A stretch of DNA of 64,000 nucleotides, taken from positions 1,462,501-1,526,500 of the forward strand of contig NZ_AQQU01000001.1 of assembly GCF_002210105.1 (NCBI RefSeq), given 5' to 3'. Made by a program: the position numbers and the translations under genes. Source of the DNA: Oceanicola sp. 22II-s10i (GTDB taxonomy: Bacteria; Pseudomonadota; Alphaproteobacteria; Rhodobacterales; Rhodobacteraceae). Below the pieces are notes generated by a model that worked only from the letters and a program-made list of their open reading frames with translations, had not been told where the DNA came from and searched no databases. Shown here piece by piece: positions 1-7,817 of the stretch; the stretch's first letter is position 1; each line of letters opens with the position of its first letter.

Positions 1-665
1 AGATCCCGGCGCGGCAGGCCGGGGCCGAGGCTGCCCGCCCGCAGACGCACCGGCGCCTCTTCGGGCCGGGTGGCGGCCGGCACCGTCTGCGACAGAACGA
101 AACGCACCGGGGCCAGCGCCCCGTCGGCCAGGCGCAGCATGGCGCCGGGTTCCAGCGCCTCGACAGGGGTGTCGCCCGTTTCCGTCGCGATCCGCGTGCC
201 AAGGCCGAAACAGGCGGGTGACGACGTGGCATAGGCGTAGCTGCCGCTGACACCATCCGTCCGGCCGATCACCGTCAGCGCCTCGCCGAAGGGCGGGACG
301 GGGCCCTGAACGACGAAGCCCTCGATGTTCCAGGCATCGTTGGACATCGAGATGAACTGGAGTGTGTAGGTGTTGTTGTCGCCATCGCGGACGATGAGTT
401 CGTATTCCGACTCGATGATGGTGCCGTCGGGATAGGTCACCCCGTTCAGCGTATAGCTGCCGTCCGTGGTCTGCGGGCCGGGATCGTCGTCGTCGAAGGT
501 GTTGTTGGTGGGATCGTCGACCCGGATCACCTGGGTTTCCGCCCCCGGTGTGATCGTGACGGTGTCGCTGTTCATTGCGAACTGGTAGCCGCCGTTGTCA
601 TCGAACGTCGCAGCACTCGTGGTGATCCACGAGATGTCGAAGACCTCGAGATTGAAAATCGCCAT
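1..665 (-). CDS. Hint-domain protein, 3' part missing
   Basis: The frame runs from an ATG at 665 to the window edge without a stop, so about 221 N-terminal residues are visible. Residues 1-150 form a low-complexity, Asp/Asn/Gly/Thr-rich beta-type region with no recognised domain. At residues 150-180 comes PACFGLGTRIATETGDTPVE, the start of a Hint (hedgehog/intein) domain with the nucleophile-type Cys152. Such Hint_2 proteins are common in Rhodobacteraceae, usually as secreted or surface proteins with RTX-like N-termini; their autoprocessing role is inferred from the fold and is not proven. No signal peptide is visible, as expected if export is by a type I system (inference). The C-terminal half of the Hint domain lies outside the window. 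It is divergent from fbp. Confidence 0.8.
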   Translation of the reverse strand, partial: MAIFNLEVFDISWITTSAATFDDNGGYQFAMNSDTVTITPGAETQVIRVDDPTNNTFDDDDPGPQTTDGSYTLNGVTYPDGTIIESEYELIVRDGDNNTYTLQFISMSNDAWNIEGFVVQGPVPPFGEALTVIGRTDGVSGSYAYATSSPACFGLGTRIATETGDTPVEALEPGAMLRLADGALAPVRFVLSQTVPAATRPEEAPVRLRAGSLGPGLPRRD

Positions 666-840
666 GGCGCAGCTGCCCGTGCCGGGTTTTCGGCATTGTT
701 TCCCGTCAGATAGCGCGCGCAGGTTAAGGCAGGGTTAAATTGAGCCAGCTCACGGTTTCTTGAGTGGCAATCCACGCTGGCGCCATCCGGCAAAGAGTGG
801 GATAACCCGCGCGACCAATGATCAGCCGCCGGAGTATCCC

Positions 841-1779
841 ATGTCCGCCATCGCGCCCGACCACATTCCCGCCCGTCTCTACCCCGTGATCGACGCGCTC
901 TGCGCCACCGGAATCGACGTGGCGCTGACCATCGCGCGCGGGCCGCTCGGCCAGTCGCTGGCCGAGGGCGTGGGCGAGAATACGGGCGGCGACCAGCAGA
1001 AGGCGCTGGACGTGCTGGCGGACGAGGCGTTCGAAAAGGCGCTCGGCCCGGCCGGGGTGAAATATTACGCCAGCGAGGAGCAGGAGGGCGTGCTGACCCT
1101 CGGCGACGGTCCCTTTGCGCTGGCGATCGACCCGCTGGACGGGTCGTCGAACATCGACGTGAACGTGTCGATCGGCACCATCTTCTCCGTGTTCGAGGCA
1201 AAGGACGGGGCCGAGGAGAGCTTCCTCCGCCCGGCGTCGGAACAGATCGCGGCGGGCTACATCATCTACGGTCCGCAGACGGGCCTCGCCGTGACCTTCG
1301 GCGACGGCACGCTGATGTTCGTGCTGGACCCGGTGACCAAGGTCTTCGAGCTGGCCGAGGCCCGGATGTCGGTGCCCGAGGCGGCCAAGGAATATTCGAT
1401 CAACGCGGGCAACCGCCGCCACTGGCCGGGCTGGGTGAAGAGCTTTGTCGAGGAATGCGAGGCGGGCAAGGACGGCCCGCGCGGCAAGGATTACTCGTTC
1501 CGCTGGGTCGCCTCGCTGGTGGCTGAGACGCATCGCATCCTGACGCGGGGGGGCACGTTCCTCTATACCGGCGACGCACGCCCGGCCTATGCCAAGGGCC
1601 GCCTGCGGATGGTCTACGAGGTCGCGCCGATGGCGATGCTGATCGAACAGGCGGGCGGCATGGCGACCGACGGCAAGCGCCCGATCCTGTTGCTGACGGC
1701 GGACGAGTTGCACGGCAAGCAGCCCTTCGTGTTCGGCTGCCGCCAAGAGGTGGAACGCGTCTCGGAACTGCACGGCTGA
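841..1779 (+). CDS. fbp: Class I fructose-1,6-bisphosphatase
   Basis: Hydrolyses fructose-1,6-bisphosphate to fructose-6-phosphate plus phosphate in gluconeogenesis (and the Calvin cycle where present), in the cytoplasm with Mg2+. The 313-residue protein carries the class I metal-binding motifs: SEEQE at residues 78-82 and DPLDGSSNID at 97-106. The C-terminal half keeps the substrate-site stretch GRLRMVYEVAPM. The length is slightly shorter than the usual 330 residues. An in-frame start 27 codons upstream exists, but the ATG at 841 follows a GGAG at the right distance and gives the family N-terminus. The next gene is rpe, which also acts in sugar-phosphate metabolism, so a shared carbon-metabolism locus is plausible. 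The gap to rpe is 76 bp and the genes may or may not be cotranscribed. Confidence 0.95.
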   Translation: MSAIAPDHIPARLYPVIDALCATGIDVALTIARGPLGQSLAEGVGENTGGDQQKALDVLADEAFEKALGPAGVKYYASEEQEGVLTLGDGPFALAIDPLDGSSNIDVNVSIGTIFSVFEAKDGAEESFLRPASEQIAAGYIIYGPQTGLAVTFGDGTLMFVLDPVTKVFELAEARMSVPEAAKEYSINAGNRRHWPGWVKSFVEECEAGKDGPRGKDYSFRWVASLVAETHRILTRGGTFLYTGDARPAYAKGRLRMVYEVAPMAMLIEQAGGMATDGKRPILLLTADELHGKQPFVFGCRQEVERVSELHG

Positions 1780-1855
1780 GCGAGCGCCGCGTGAGGCCCT
1801 TCACACGCGGCCCGCGCGACGACATATAAAACGCCTGCACGCATAGGAGCCTGCC

Positions 1856-2542
1856 ATGACCTTCGACCGCCGCGTCAAGATCGCCCCCTCGATCCTCTCC
1901 GCCGATTTCGCCGATTTCGGGCGCGAGATTCAGGCCATCGAGGCGCAGGGGGCCGACTGGGTCCATGTCGACGTGATGGACGGGCATTTCGTCCCGAACC
2001 TGACCTTCGGCCCGCCCGCCGTGAAGGCGTTCCGTCCGCATGTGAAAACGGTGATGGACGTGCACCTGATGATTTCGCCCGTCGATCCCTACATCCAGGC
2101 CTATGCCGATGCCGGGGCCGACGTGCTGACCGCGCATGTCGAGGCGGGGCCGCATATCCACCGGACGCTTCAGGCGATCCGCGGCGCGGGGATGAAGGCC
2201 GGCGTGGCGCTGAATCCCGGCACACCGGCCGAGGCGGTGGCCCATGTGCTGGACCTCTGCGATCTGGTCTGCGTGATGACGGTCAACCCCGGCTTCGGCG
2301 GGCAGAGCTTCATCGACATGACCGCCAAGGTCCGCCAGCTGCGGTCGATGATCGGCGACCGCCCGGTGCATATCGAGATCGACGGCGGGGTCACGCCGGA
2401 GACCGCGCCCAAGGTGGTCGAAGCCGGGGCGGACGTTCTGGTCGCCGGCTCCGCCGTGTTCAAGGGCGGGTCCGTGTCGAAGCCCGAGGTCTATGGCGAG
2501 AACATCCGCGCAATCCGGCTGAGCTGCGACACGCTGGTCTGA
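1856..2542 (+). CDS. rpe: Ribulose-phosphate 3-epimerase
   Basis: Interconverts ribulose-5-phosphate and xylulose-5-phosphate in the pentose phosphate and Calvin cycles. This is a cytoplasmic TIM-barrel enzyme of 228 residues, the normal family length. Visible signatures are KIAPSILSADFADFG near the N-terminus, HVDVMDGHFVPNLTFGP with catalytic Asp and metal-binding His/Asp, VMTVNPGFGGQ in the middle, and EIDGGV with the second catalytic Asp. A loop GSAVFKG near the end binds phosphate. The ATG at 1856 follows an AGGAG Shine-Dalgarno sequence. A methyltransferase gene begins 6 bp after the stop, which suggests cotranscription. No anomaly was seen. Confidence 0.97.
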   Translation: MTFDRRVKIAPSILSADFADFGREIQAIEAQGADWVHVDVMDGHFVPNLTFGPPAVKAFRPHVKTVMDVHLMISPVDPYIQAYADAGADVLTAHVEAGPHIHRTLQAIRGAGMKAGVALNPGTPAEAVAHVLDLCDLVCVMTVNPGFGGQSFIDMTAKVRQLRSMIGDRPVHIEIDGGVTPETAPKVVEAGADVLVAGSAVFKGGSVSKPEVYGENIRAIRLSCDTLV

Positions 2543-2547
2543 GCGGC

Positions 2548-3225
2548 GTGAGCGATCAGCCGCCCGGCGCGCACGAGGGCTATGCCGCCCGCGTGGCGCG
2601 ACAGATTCCCGGCTTGCACGATCTGCACCGGATGGCCGGCCTGCTGCTGGCCGAACGTGTGCCTGCGGATGGCCGGGTGCTTGTCCTCGGTGCCGGGGGC
2701 GGGCTGGAGCTGCTGGCGCTGGCGCGGATGCAGGCGGGGTGGCGGTTCGTAGGCGTGGACCCGTCCGATGTCATGTTGCGGCAGGCGCGGGATTTGCTGG
2801 GCGATCTGGCCGGTCGGGTCACGTTCCACGAGGGCTATATCGATGACGCGCCCGAGGGGCCGTTCGACGGTGCGGTCTGCCTGTTGACGCTGCATTTCCT
2901 GCCAGAGGCCGAGCGGCTGGCCACGCTGCGGGCGCTGGCCGATCGGTTGCGGAAGAACGCGCCTTTCGTCGTGATGCACCACAGTGTCGAGGACGGGGCG
3001 GAGGGCGATGCCGCGCTCGTCCGCTACGTGGCGTTTGGGCAGGCGGAGACGGACGCAGCGGCGGCTGAGGCGAGCGCGAAGGCGTTTCGCGAGCGTCTGC
3101 CGATGCTGACGCCCGAAGGCGACGAAGGGCTGTTGCGGCAGGCCGGGTTCGGCGGGGTGCGGGGCTTTTACACCGCGTTTTCGCTGCGTGGGTGGGTGTG
3201 CTGCCGACAGGGTGGCGCGGAGTAG
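2548..3225 (+). CDS. Class I SAM-dependent methyltransferase
   Basis: Predicted cytoplasmic methyltransferase of 225 residues with unknown substrate. Motif I, VLVLGAGGGLE, is at residues 45-55; an acidic residue ends strand 2 at Asp71 (GVDPS); and a motif IV-like stretch is GPFDGAVCLLTLHFL. This arrangement fits the Methyltransf_11/25 type of Rossmann methyltransferase. The GTG start at 2548 is only 6 bp after rpe, so translation is probably coupled to it. A 9-bp-stem hairpin follows the stop within 55 bp. The same family includes tRNA and small-molecule methyltransferases, and nothing in the sequence separates these. Confidence 0.85.
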   Translation: MSDQPPGAHEGYAARVARQIPGLHDLHRMAGLLLAERVPADGRVLVLGAGGGLELLALARMQAGWRFVGVDPSDVMLRQARDLLGDLAGRVTFHEGYIDDAPEGPFDGAVCLLTLHFLPEAERLATLRALADRLRKNAPFVVMHHSVEDGAEGDAALVRYVAFGQAETDAAAAEASAKAFRERLPMLTPEGDEGLLRQAGFGGVRGFYTAFSLRGWVCCRQGGAE

Positions 3226-3255
3226 GCGGCGCAGCCTTGGAGCTTGGGCGGGGAG

Positions 3256-3278
3256 ATCATCCGGTCAAGCCGGATGAT
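3256..3278. terminator. Bidirectional hairpin between converging genes
   Basis: A perfect 9-bp stem ATCATCCGG/CCGGATGAT with a 5-base loop (TCAAG) lies between the 3' ends of the methyltransferase gene and sdaA. There is no strong T-run on either side, so it is a terminator candidate only by position and symmetry. Confidence 0.5.
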
Positions 3279-3374
3279 GACGTTTCTTCGCGCGACCGTT
3301 TCGCGACTGGGGCCAGAAAACTCGAACAATTCGGACCGGCCACAGGGCGTGGCTCATCCCGCCCTATCGCCACC

Positions 3375-4745
3375 TCAGCAATTCGGCACGTTCACCGCCA
3401 GCCCGCCGAGCGCCGTCTCCTTGTATTTCTCGTGCATGTCCGCCCCGACCTGCCGCATCGTCTCGATCGCCGCGTCCAGCGGCACCAGGTGCGACCCGTC
3501 GCCCCGCAAAGCCAGCGAGGCCGCCGAGACGGCCTTGATCGCCCCCAGCCCGTTCCGCTCGATGCAGGGCACCTGCACCAGCCCCCGGATCGGATCGCAA
3601 GTCATGCCCAGATGATGCTCCAGCGCGATCTCGGCGGCGTTCTCGATCTGCTCGGGCGTGCCGCCCATCACGGCGCAGAGCCCGGCCGCCGCCATGGCCG
3701 AGGCCGATCCGACCTCGGCCTGGCACCCGGCCTCGGCGCCCGAGATCGAGGCGTTGAACTTGACCAGCCCGCCGATCGCGGCGGCGGTCAGGAAGAAATC
3801 GGCCAGTTTCGCCTCCGACGCGCCCGGCACATGGTGCAGCCAGTAGCGGATCACCGCTGGCACCACTCCCGCCGCCCCGTTCGTCGGCGCGGTCACGACC
3901 TGCCCGCCGGCCGCGTTCTCCTCGTTCACCGCCATGGCATAGGCCGAGATCCAGTCGTTGACGACGTGGGGCGGCGGCTGGTTCTGCCCGCGCTCGGCCA
4001 GCAGCGCGTCGTGGATCGCGCCCGCCCGGCGGCGCACGTTCAGCCCGCCCGGCAGGATGCCGTGCCCCTGAAGCCCGCGGTCGATGCAGTCGTTCATCGC
4101 CTGCCAGATCCGCCCGATCCCGGCCTTCAATGATCCGGTCCCCCGCGCCGCCTCGTTCGCGGCCTTCATCCCGGCGATGCTGAGGCCCGAGCGATGCGCC
4201 ATCTCCAGCATCTCGGCGGCGGACTTGAAGGGGAAGGGCACCGGGGTGCCCTCGTCGGTCGGGGTGCCCTCGGCCAGTTCCGCCGCCGTCACCACGAAGC
4301 CGCCGCCGATGGAATAATAGGTCTGCTGCAGGATCACGTCGCCCTGCGCGTCGGTGGCCGACAGGATCATGCCGTTGGGATGGCCGGGCAGCGGCGGGCC
4401 ATAGTCGAAGACCAGATCCTCCTCGGGGATGAACCCCAGCTCCGGCAGACCCTCCGGCGCGACCCGGCCGGTTTCGCGGATCGTGGCCAAGGCAGCCTCG
4501 GCGCGGTTGGCGTCGTAGTCGGCGGGGCGGAACCCGGCGAGGCCGAGGATCACGGCCCGGTCGGTGGCATGCCCCGCGCCGGTGAAGGCCAGCGATCCGT
4601 GCAGGCTGGCGCGCAGGCCGCGCGGTCGGAACGGCGCGGCGCGCAGGTCGTCGAGGAACCGCGCGGCGGCGACCATCGGGCCCATCGTGTGTGACGAGGA
4701 CGGGCCGATCCCCACCTTGAAGACGTCGAAGACGGAAAGGAACAC
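3375..4745 (-). CDS. sdaA: L-serine ammonia-lyase, single-chain [4Fe-4S] type
   Basis: Deaminates L-serine to pyruvate and ammonia in the cytoplasm, using an oxygen-sensitive [4Fe-4S] cluster. The 456-residue protein has the N-terminal beta domain (residues 1-150, containing [12 protein letters not shown]) and the C-terminal alpha domain (170-456). Cys341, Cys383 and Cys394 match the three cluster ligands known in the Legionella enzyme. The protein ends in NVPNC, so Cys456 matches the C-terminal cysteine that enters the active site there ('tail-in-mouth'). The GTG start at 4745 follows a CGGAG at 8 bp spacing. It is divergent from the response-regulator gene, and the 170-bp gap must hold promoters for both. 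No sign of truncation. Confidence 0.96.
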   Translation of the reverse strand: MFLSVFDVFKVGIGPSSSHTMGPMVAAARFLDDLRAAPFRPRGLRASLHGSLAFTGAGHATDRAVILGLAGFRPADYDANRAEAALATIRETGRVAPEGLPELGFIPEEDLVFDYGPPLPGHPNGMILSATDAQGDVILQQTYYSIGGGFVVTAAELAEGTPTDEGTPVPFPFKSAAEMLEMAHRSGLSIAGMKAANEAARGTGSLKAGIGRIWQAMNDCIDRGLQGHGILPGGLNVRRRAGAIHDALLAERGQNQPPPHVVNDWISAYAMAVNEENAAGGQVVTAPTNGAAGVVPAVIRYWLHHVPGASEAKLADFFLTAAAIGGLVKFNASISGAEAGCQAEVGSASAMAAAGLCAVMGGTPEQIENAAEIALEHHLGMTCDPIRGLVQVPCIERNGLGAIKAVSAASLALRGDGSHLVPLDAAIETMRQVGADMHEKYKETALGGLAVNVPNC

Positions 4746-4915
4746 GTCGCGGACTCCGGTTGCAGGTTCTGGGCCATAGACGCAGCCCCCCGCCCGGCAC
4801 GCAATGCGAAAGGCGACCCTTCCGGTATTGCCTGCGGCGGGAACGTTAACCTGTGGTTAGGCAACTGGCGCTTAGGCTTCGATACATCCTGACTCATCAA
4901 GCGGGGGAACTTCTC

Positions 4916-5626
4916 ATGGACATCACAGACTCAACCGGGCCCCGGCCGACGGCGGACAGGCCCTTGCTCGGCATGACCGTCCTGGTCGTCGAGGACAGCC
5001 GCTTCGCCTCCGAGGCGCTGCGCCTGCTCTGCCTGCGGTCCGGCGCGCGGATACGGCGGGCGGACTGCCTTATGTCGGCCCGGCGGCACCTTCAGGTCTA
5101 CCGGCCGACCGTCGTGATCGCGGATCTCGGCCTGCCGGACGGATCGGGGGCGGACCTGATCGCCGAACTGGCGGCCACGCCGCGCCGGGTCGAGGTTCTG
5201 CTCGGCCTCAGCGGCGACGACGGGGGCGAGGCGCTGGCGCGCGGCGCCGGGGCGGACGGGTTCCTGGCCAAGCCGGTCGAAAGCCTGGCCCGGTTCCAGA
5301 CGGCGATCCTGAACCACCTGCCGCATCACCGTCAGCCCGCGGGGCCACGCATGGTCACGGCGGAACGGGTCGAACCCGACCGGATCGCCTTTCGCGAGGA
5401 CATGGAATACGTGGCCGAGATGATCGACGGGGTGCGCGACGATGCCGGGCTGGACTATGTCGCCCAGTTCCTCGGCGCCGTCGCACGCAGCGCCAGCGAT
5501 GCGGCGTTGGCCGATGCGGCGGGCGCGCTGGCCGATGCGCGGCGGGCGGGGCGGGCGATCCAGCCGGACGTCGCCCGGCTGGCCGGTCTGGTGCAGGCGC
5601 GCCTGTCGATGCCGGTGGCGATCTGA
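4916..5626 (+). CDS. Stand-alone response regulator receiver protein
   Basis: Receiver-domain protein of 236 residues. The receiver fold covers about residues 20-140: an acidic pair in VLVVEDS (21-28), the phospho-acceptor Asp70 in IADLGLPDGSG, and the conserved Lys119 in FLAKP. The remaining roughly 100 residues contain no recognisable DNA-binding or GGDEF output domain. They are helical and Ala-rich, and could be an HPt-like or protein-docking module (inference). The chosen ATG follows a purine-rich GGGGGAAC; an upstream in-frame start would add 21 residues without domain content. No histidine kinase is adjacent, so it is an orphan regulator. It is divergent from sdaA. Confidence 0.85.
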   Translation: MDITDSTGPRPTADRPLLGMTVLVVEDSRFASEALRLLCLRSGARIRRADCLMSARRHLQVYRPTVVIADLGLPDGSGADLIAELAATPRRVEVLLGLSGDDGGEALARGAGADGFLAKPVESLARFQTAILNHLPHHRQPAGPRMVTAERVEPDRIAFREDMEYVAEMIDGVRDDAGLDYVAQFLGAVARSASDAALADAAGALADARRAGRAIQPDVARLAGLVQARLSMPVAI

Positions 5627-5679
5627 CCACCCCGGCAAAGGGCGTGGTCACACACGGTGTCGCGCCGGTTCAATATGCG

Positions 5680-5711
5680 CGGGTGCGGCACGAGATTGCG
5701 ACCCGCACCCG
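5680..5711. terminator. Hairpin between converging response regulator and GST genes
   Basis: A 9-bp stem CGGGTGCGG/CCGCACCCG with a 14-base loop sits in the 185-bp convergent intergenic region. It lacks a T-run, so it may be a rho-dependent pause site or a bidirectional stop. Nothing else was seen in this gap. Confidence 0.35.
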
Positions 5712-5811
5712 GGACAGCGCGCCATCAGGACCGTCGCGGCGGCCCCGCCCGAGAATGCTCGGCAGGACGGCCACGACGATCACCCGTCTCCGGCGCTCGT
5801 GACCTGCCAGT

Positions 5812-6510
5812 TCAGCTTTCGGGACGGGGCGGCACGTTCTGACCGGCCTGTACGGCGGGCCGCGCCATGAAGCGGTCGACATAGGGCTGCAGGTTCTTGA
5901 ACCCGTCCCAGCCGAGCAGTTCTTTCGCGTCGTAGAAATCCAGCGCCTGGATCCACGGCACGATCGCGATGTCGGCGATGGAATACTCGCCCGCGATCCA
6001 CTCGCGCCCCTCGAGCGCGCCGTCCAGCACGTTCAGCAGGCGTTTCGCCTCGCCCACGAAGCGTTCGCGCGGGCGCGGATCCTCGATGTCCTTGCCGGCG
6101 AACTTGTAGAAATAGCCCAGCTGGCCCAGCATCGGGCCGAGCCCGCCCATCTGCCACATAAGCCACTTGATGGCCTCGTATTTCCCGGCGCCCGGCGGCA
6201 GCAACTTGCCGGTCTTCTCGGCCAGGTAGATCAGGATCGCTCCGCTTTCGAACAGGCCGACGGGTGCGCCGTCCGGTCCGTCCGGGTCGATGATCGCGGG
6301 GATCTTGTTGTTCGGCGACAGCGACAGGAACTCGGGGCTTCGGACGTATTCGTCACCCAGCGGGACCAGATGCGCCTCGTAGGGCAGGCCGATCTCTTCC
6401 AGCATGATGCCGATCTTCTTCCCGTTCGGCGTGGGGAAGGAATAGAGCTGCAGGATGGACGGGTCCTTGGCCGGCCAGCGGTCGTTGATCTTCATTTCCG
6501 TGATGGACAT
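5812..6510 (-). CDS. Glutathione S-transferase, YfcG/YghU (Nu)-like
   Basis: Cytoplasmic glutathione transferase of 232 residues with an N-terminal thioredoxin-like domain (residues 19-105) and an all-helical C-terminal domain (110-225). The glutathione-binding features PNNKIPAI and the ESGAILIYLA motif (Glu-Ser) are present. The segment LYSFPTPNGKKIGIMLEE is typical of the YfcG/YghU group, which acts as disulfide-bond oxidoreductase and organic hydroperoxide reductase on glutathione; that activity is known for the E. coli relatives and only inferred here. The ATG at 6510 gives the usual family start. It is divergent from mscL with a 144-bp gap. Confidence 0.92.
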   Translation of the reverse strand: MSITEMKINDRWPAKDPSILQLYSFPTPNGKKIGIMLEEIGLPYEAHLVPLGDEYVRSPEFLSLSPNNKIPAIIDPDGPDGAPVGLFESGAILIYLAEKTGKLLPPGAGKYEAIKWLMWQMGGLGPMLGQLGYFYKFAGKDIEDPRPRERFVGEAKRLLNVLDGALEGREWIAGEYSIADIAIVPWIQALDFYDAKELLGWDGFKNLQPYVDRFMARPAVQAGQNVPPRPES

Positions 6511-6654
6511 CGGGACTCCCCGTGAAAAGCGGTTGCAGAAATACACATATGGCGACCGGCGCGCGCAAAACACCGTTCGATTTGTGCAGAGCTTTGCTAA
6601 GCTTTGTGCGGCGCCGCAGGGTCGGGCGCCGGACAACAACAAGGGCGTGGGGAC

Positions 6655-7092
6655 ATGCTGAACGAATTCAAGGCTTTCATCGCCAAGGGCAATGTCATGG
6701 ACATGGCCGTCGGCATCATCATCGGCGCGGCGTTCACGGCGATCGTGAAATCCATGGTCGACGACCTGTTGAACCCGATCATCGGCCTGTTCACGGGCGG
6801 GATCGACTTTACCAACAACTTCGTCGTTCTGTCCGGCAGCGGCCCCTTCGACAGCCTCGACGCGGCACGCGAGGCCGGCGCGGCGGTCTTTGCCTACGGC
6901 GCCTTCATCATGGCCGTCATCAACTTCCTGATCGTGGCCTTCGTGGTCTTCATGCTGGTCAAGGCCGTCAATCGCGCCAAGGAAAGCGTGATCGCGGAGG
7001 AAAAGGCCGCACCCGCCGAGGAGAAACCGGCAGGGCCCACCCAGCTGGACGTTCTGCTGGAGATCCGCGACCAGCTCAAATCCCGCGCCTGA
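6655..7092 (+). CDS. mscL: Large-conductance mechanosensitive channel
   Basis: Inner-membrane homopentameric channel that opens on membrane tension during hypo-osmotic shock and releases solutes. The 145-residue protein has the N-terminal amphipathic helix ([20 protein letters not shown]), TM1 (about 14-43), a periplasmic loop (50-75), TM2 (about 78-104) and a charged cytoplasmic C-terminal helix ([11 protein letters not shown]). Length and order are typical. The start at 6655 gives the conserved N-terminus; an upstream in-frame ATG would add 17 non-conserved residues. Divergent from the GST gene and followed 103 bp later by the Lrp/AsnC gene. Confidence 0.97.
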   Translation: MLNEFKAFIAKGNVMDMAVGIIIGAAFTAIVKSMVDDLLNPIIGLFTGGIDFTNNFVVLSGSGPFDSLDAAREAGAAVFAYGAFIMAVINFLIVAFVVFMLVKAVNRAKESVIAEEKAAPAEEKPAGPTQLDVLLEIRDQLKSRA

Positions 7093-7140
7093 CCGCGCTA
7101 ATATCGTGTGAAAGGCGGGAACAGCTCTCGCCTTTCCCGC

Positions 7141-7168
7141 ATTCTGCCGAATATTCTGCGCACCGAAT
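7141..7168 (+). promoter_or_regulatory. Candidate operator upstream of the Lrp/AsnC gene
   Basis: ATTC half-sites and their complements alternate here: ATTC-N4-GAAT (7141-7152), the palindrome GAATATTC (7149-7156) and ATTC-N8-GAAT (7153-7168). The cluster ends 27 bp before the regulator's start, a position typical for autoregulation by Lrp/AsnC proteins. The last element also fits the ATTC-N8-GAAT spacing described for SqrR-type repressors. Which protein binds cannot be told from sequence. Confidence 0.45.
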
Positions 7169-7195
7169 GACGAAGTGCGAAAGGATCTCCGGCCC

Positions 7196-7654
7196 ATGTC
7201 CCTCGACTCCATAGATCGTTCGATCCTGCGGGTGCTGCAAAGGCAGGGGCGGATTTCCAACGCGGATCTGTCGGCGCGGGTGAACCTGTCGCCCTCGGCC
7301 TGCCACCGCCGGGTGCAGCGGCTGGAGACGGATGGCTACGTGAAGGACTACGTGGCCCTTCTGGACGCCCGCAAGCTGCAGGTCGCCACGACGGTCTTTG
7401 TCGAGATCACCCTGCAGGGCCAGTCGGACGAGGTGCTGGATGCCTTCGAGACCGCCGTGGCCCGGATCCCGGACGTTCTGGAGTGCCACCTGATGGCCGG
7501 CTCGGCGGATTACATCCTGAAGGTCGTGGCCGAGAACACCGAGGATTTCGCGCGGATCCACCGCCAGCATCTGACGCGGCTGCCGGGGGTGGCGCAGATG
7601 CAGTCGTCCTTCGCGCTGCGGACGGTGTTCAAGACGACGGCGCTGCCGGTCTGA
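7196..7654 (+). CDS. Lrp/AsnC family transcriptional regulator
   Basis: DNA-binding regulator of 152 residues, the typical Lrp length. The N-terminal helix-turn-helix is at residues 6-50 (DRSILRVLQRQGRISNADLS ... ACHRRVQRLE) and the C-terminal RAM ligand-binding/oligomerisation domain at about 66-140 (HLMAGSADYILKVV is typical). The effector is probably an amino acid or similar small molecule, unknown here. The ATG at 7196 is preceded by AAGGA at 10 bp; a GTG at 7175 is an alternative start adding 7 residues. Upstream lie ATTC/GAAT half-sites that may be its own operator. A hairpin repeat follows the stop and separates it from the GMC oxidoreductase gene. Confidence 0.93.
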   Translation: MSLDSIDRSILRVLQRQGRISNADLSARVNLSPSACHRRVQRLETDGYVKDYVALLDARKLQVATTVFVEITLQGQSDEVLDAFETAVARIPDVLECHLMAGSADYILKVVAENTEDFARIHRQHLTRLPGVAQMQSSFALRTVFKTTALPV

Positions 7655-7675
7655 GCGATCGCGCCAGTGGAGAGG

Positions 7676-7726
7676 CCGGGGGCTCTGCCCCCGGACCCCC
7701 GAAGTATTTGAGACCAGAAGAAGCAG
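7676..7726 (+). repeat. Dispersed hairpin-tail repeat, copy 1 (subfamily I)
   Basis: Stem CCGGGGGC/GCCCCCGG with loop TCT (7676-7694), then a conserved tail CCCCCGAAGTATTTGAGACC with AGAAGAAG after it. The same hairpin-plus-tail plan recurs at 24309-24365 and, inverted, at 39573-39629. It lies between the lrp-like gene and the GMC oxidoreductase gene, both on the plus strand, and could act as a terminator. Confidence 0.8.
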
Positions 7727-7817
7727 GGGACCTGCGCGATGCCGTCAGACGGGGCGCGCGGCCGTGGATGGACAGACGGGCGTCGCGCGGCCAAGGTTGC
7801 GCGAGGGGAGGCGCCTT

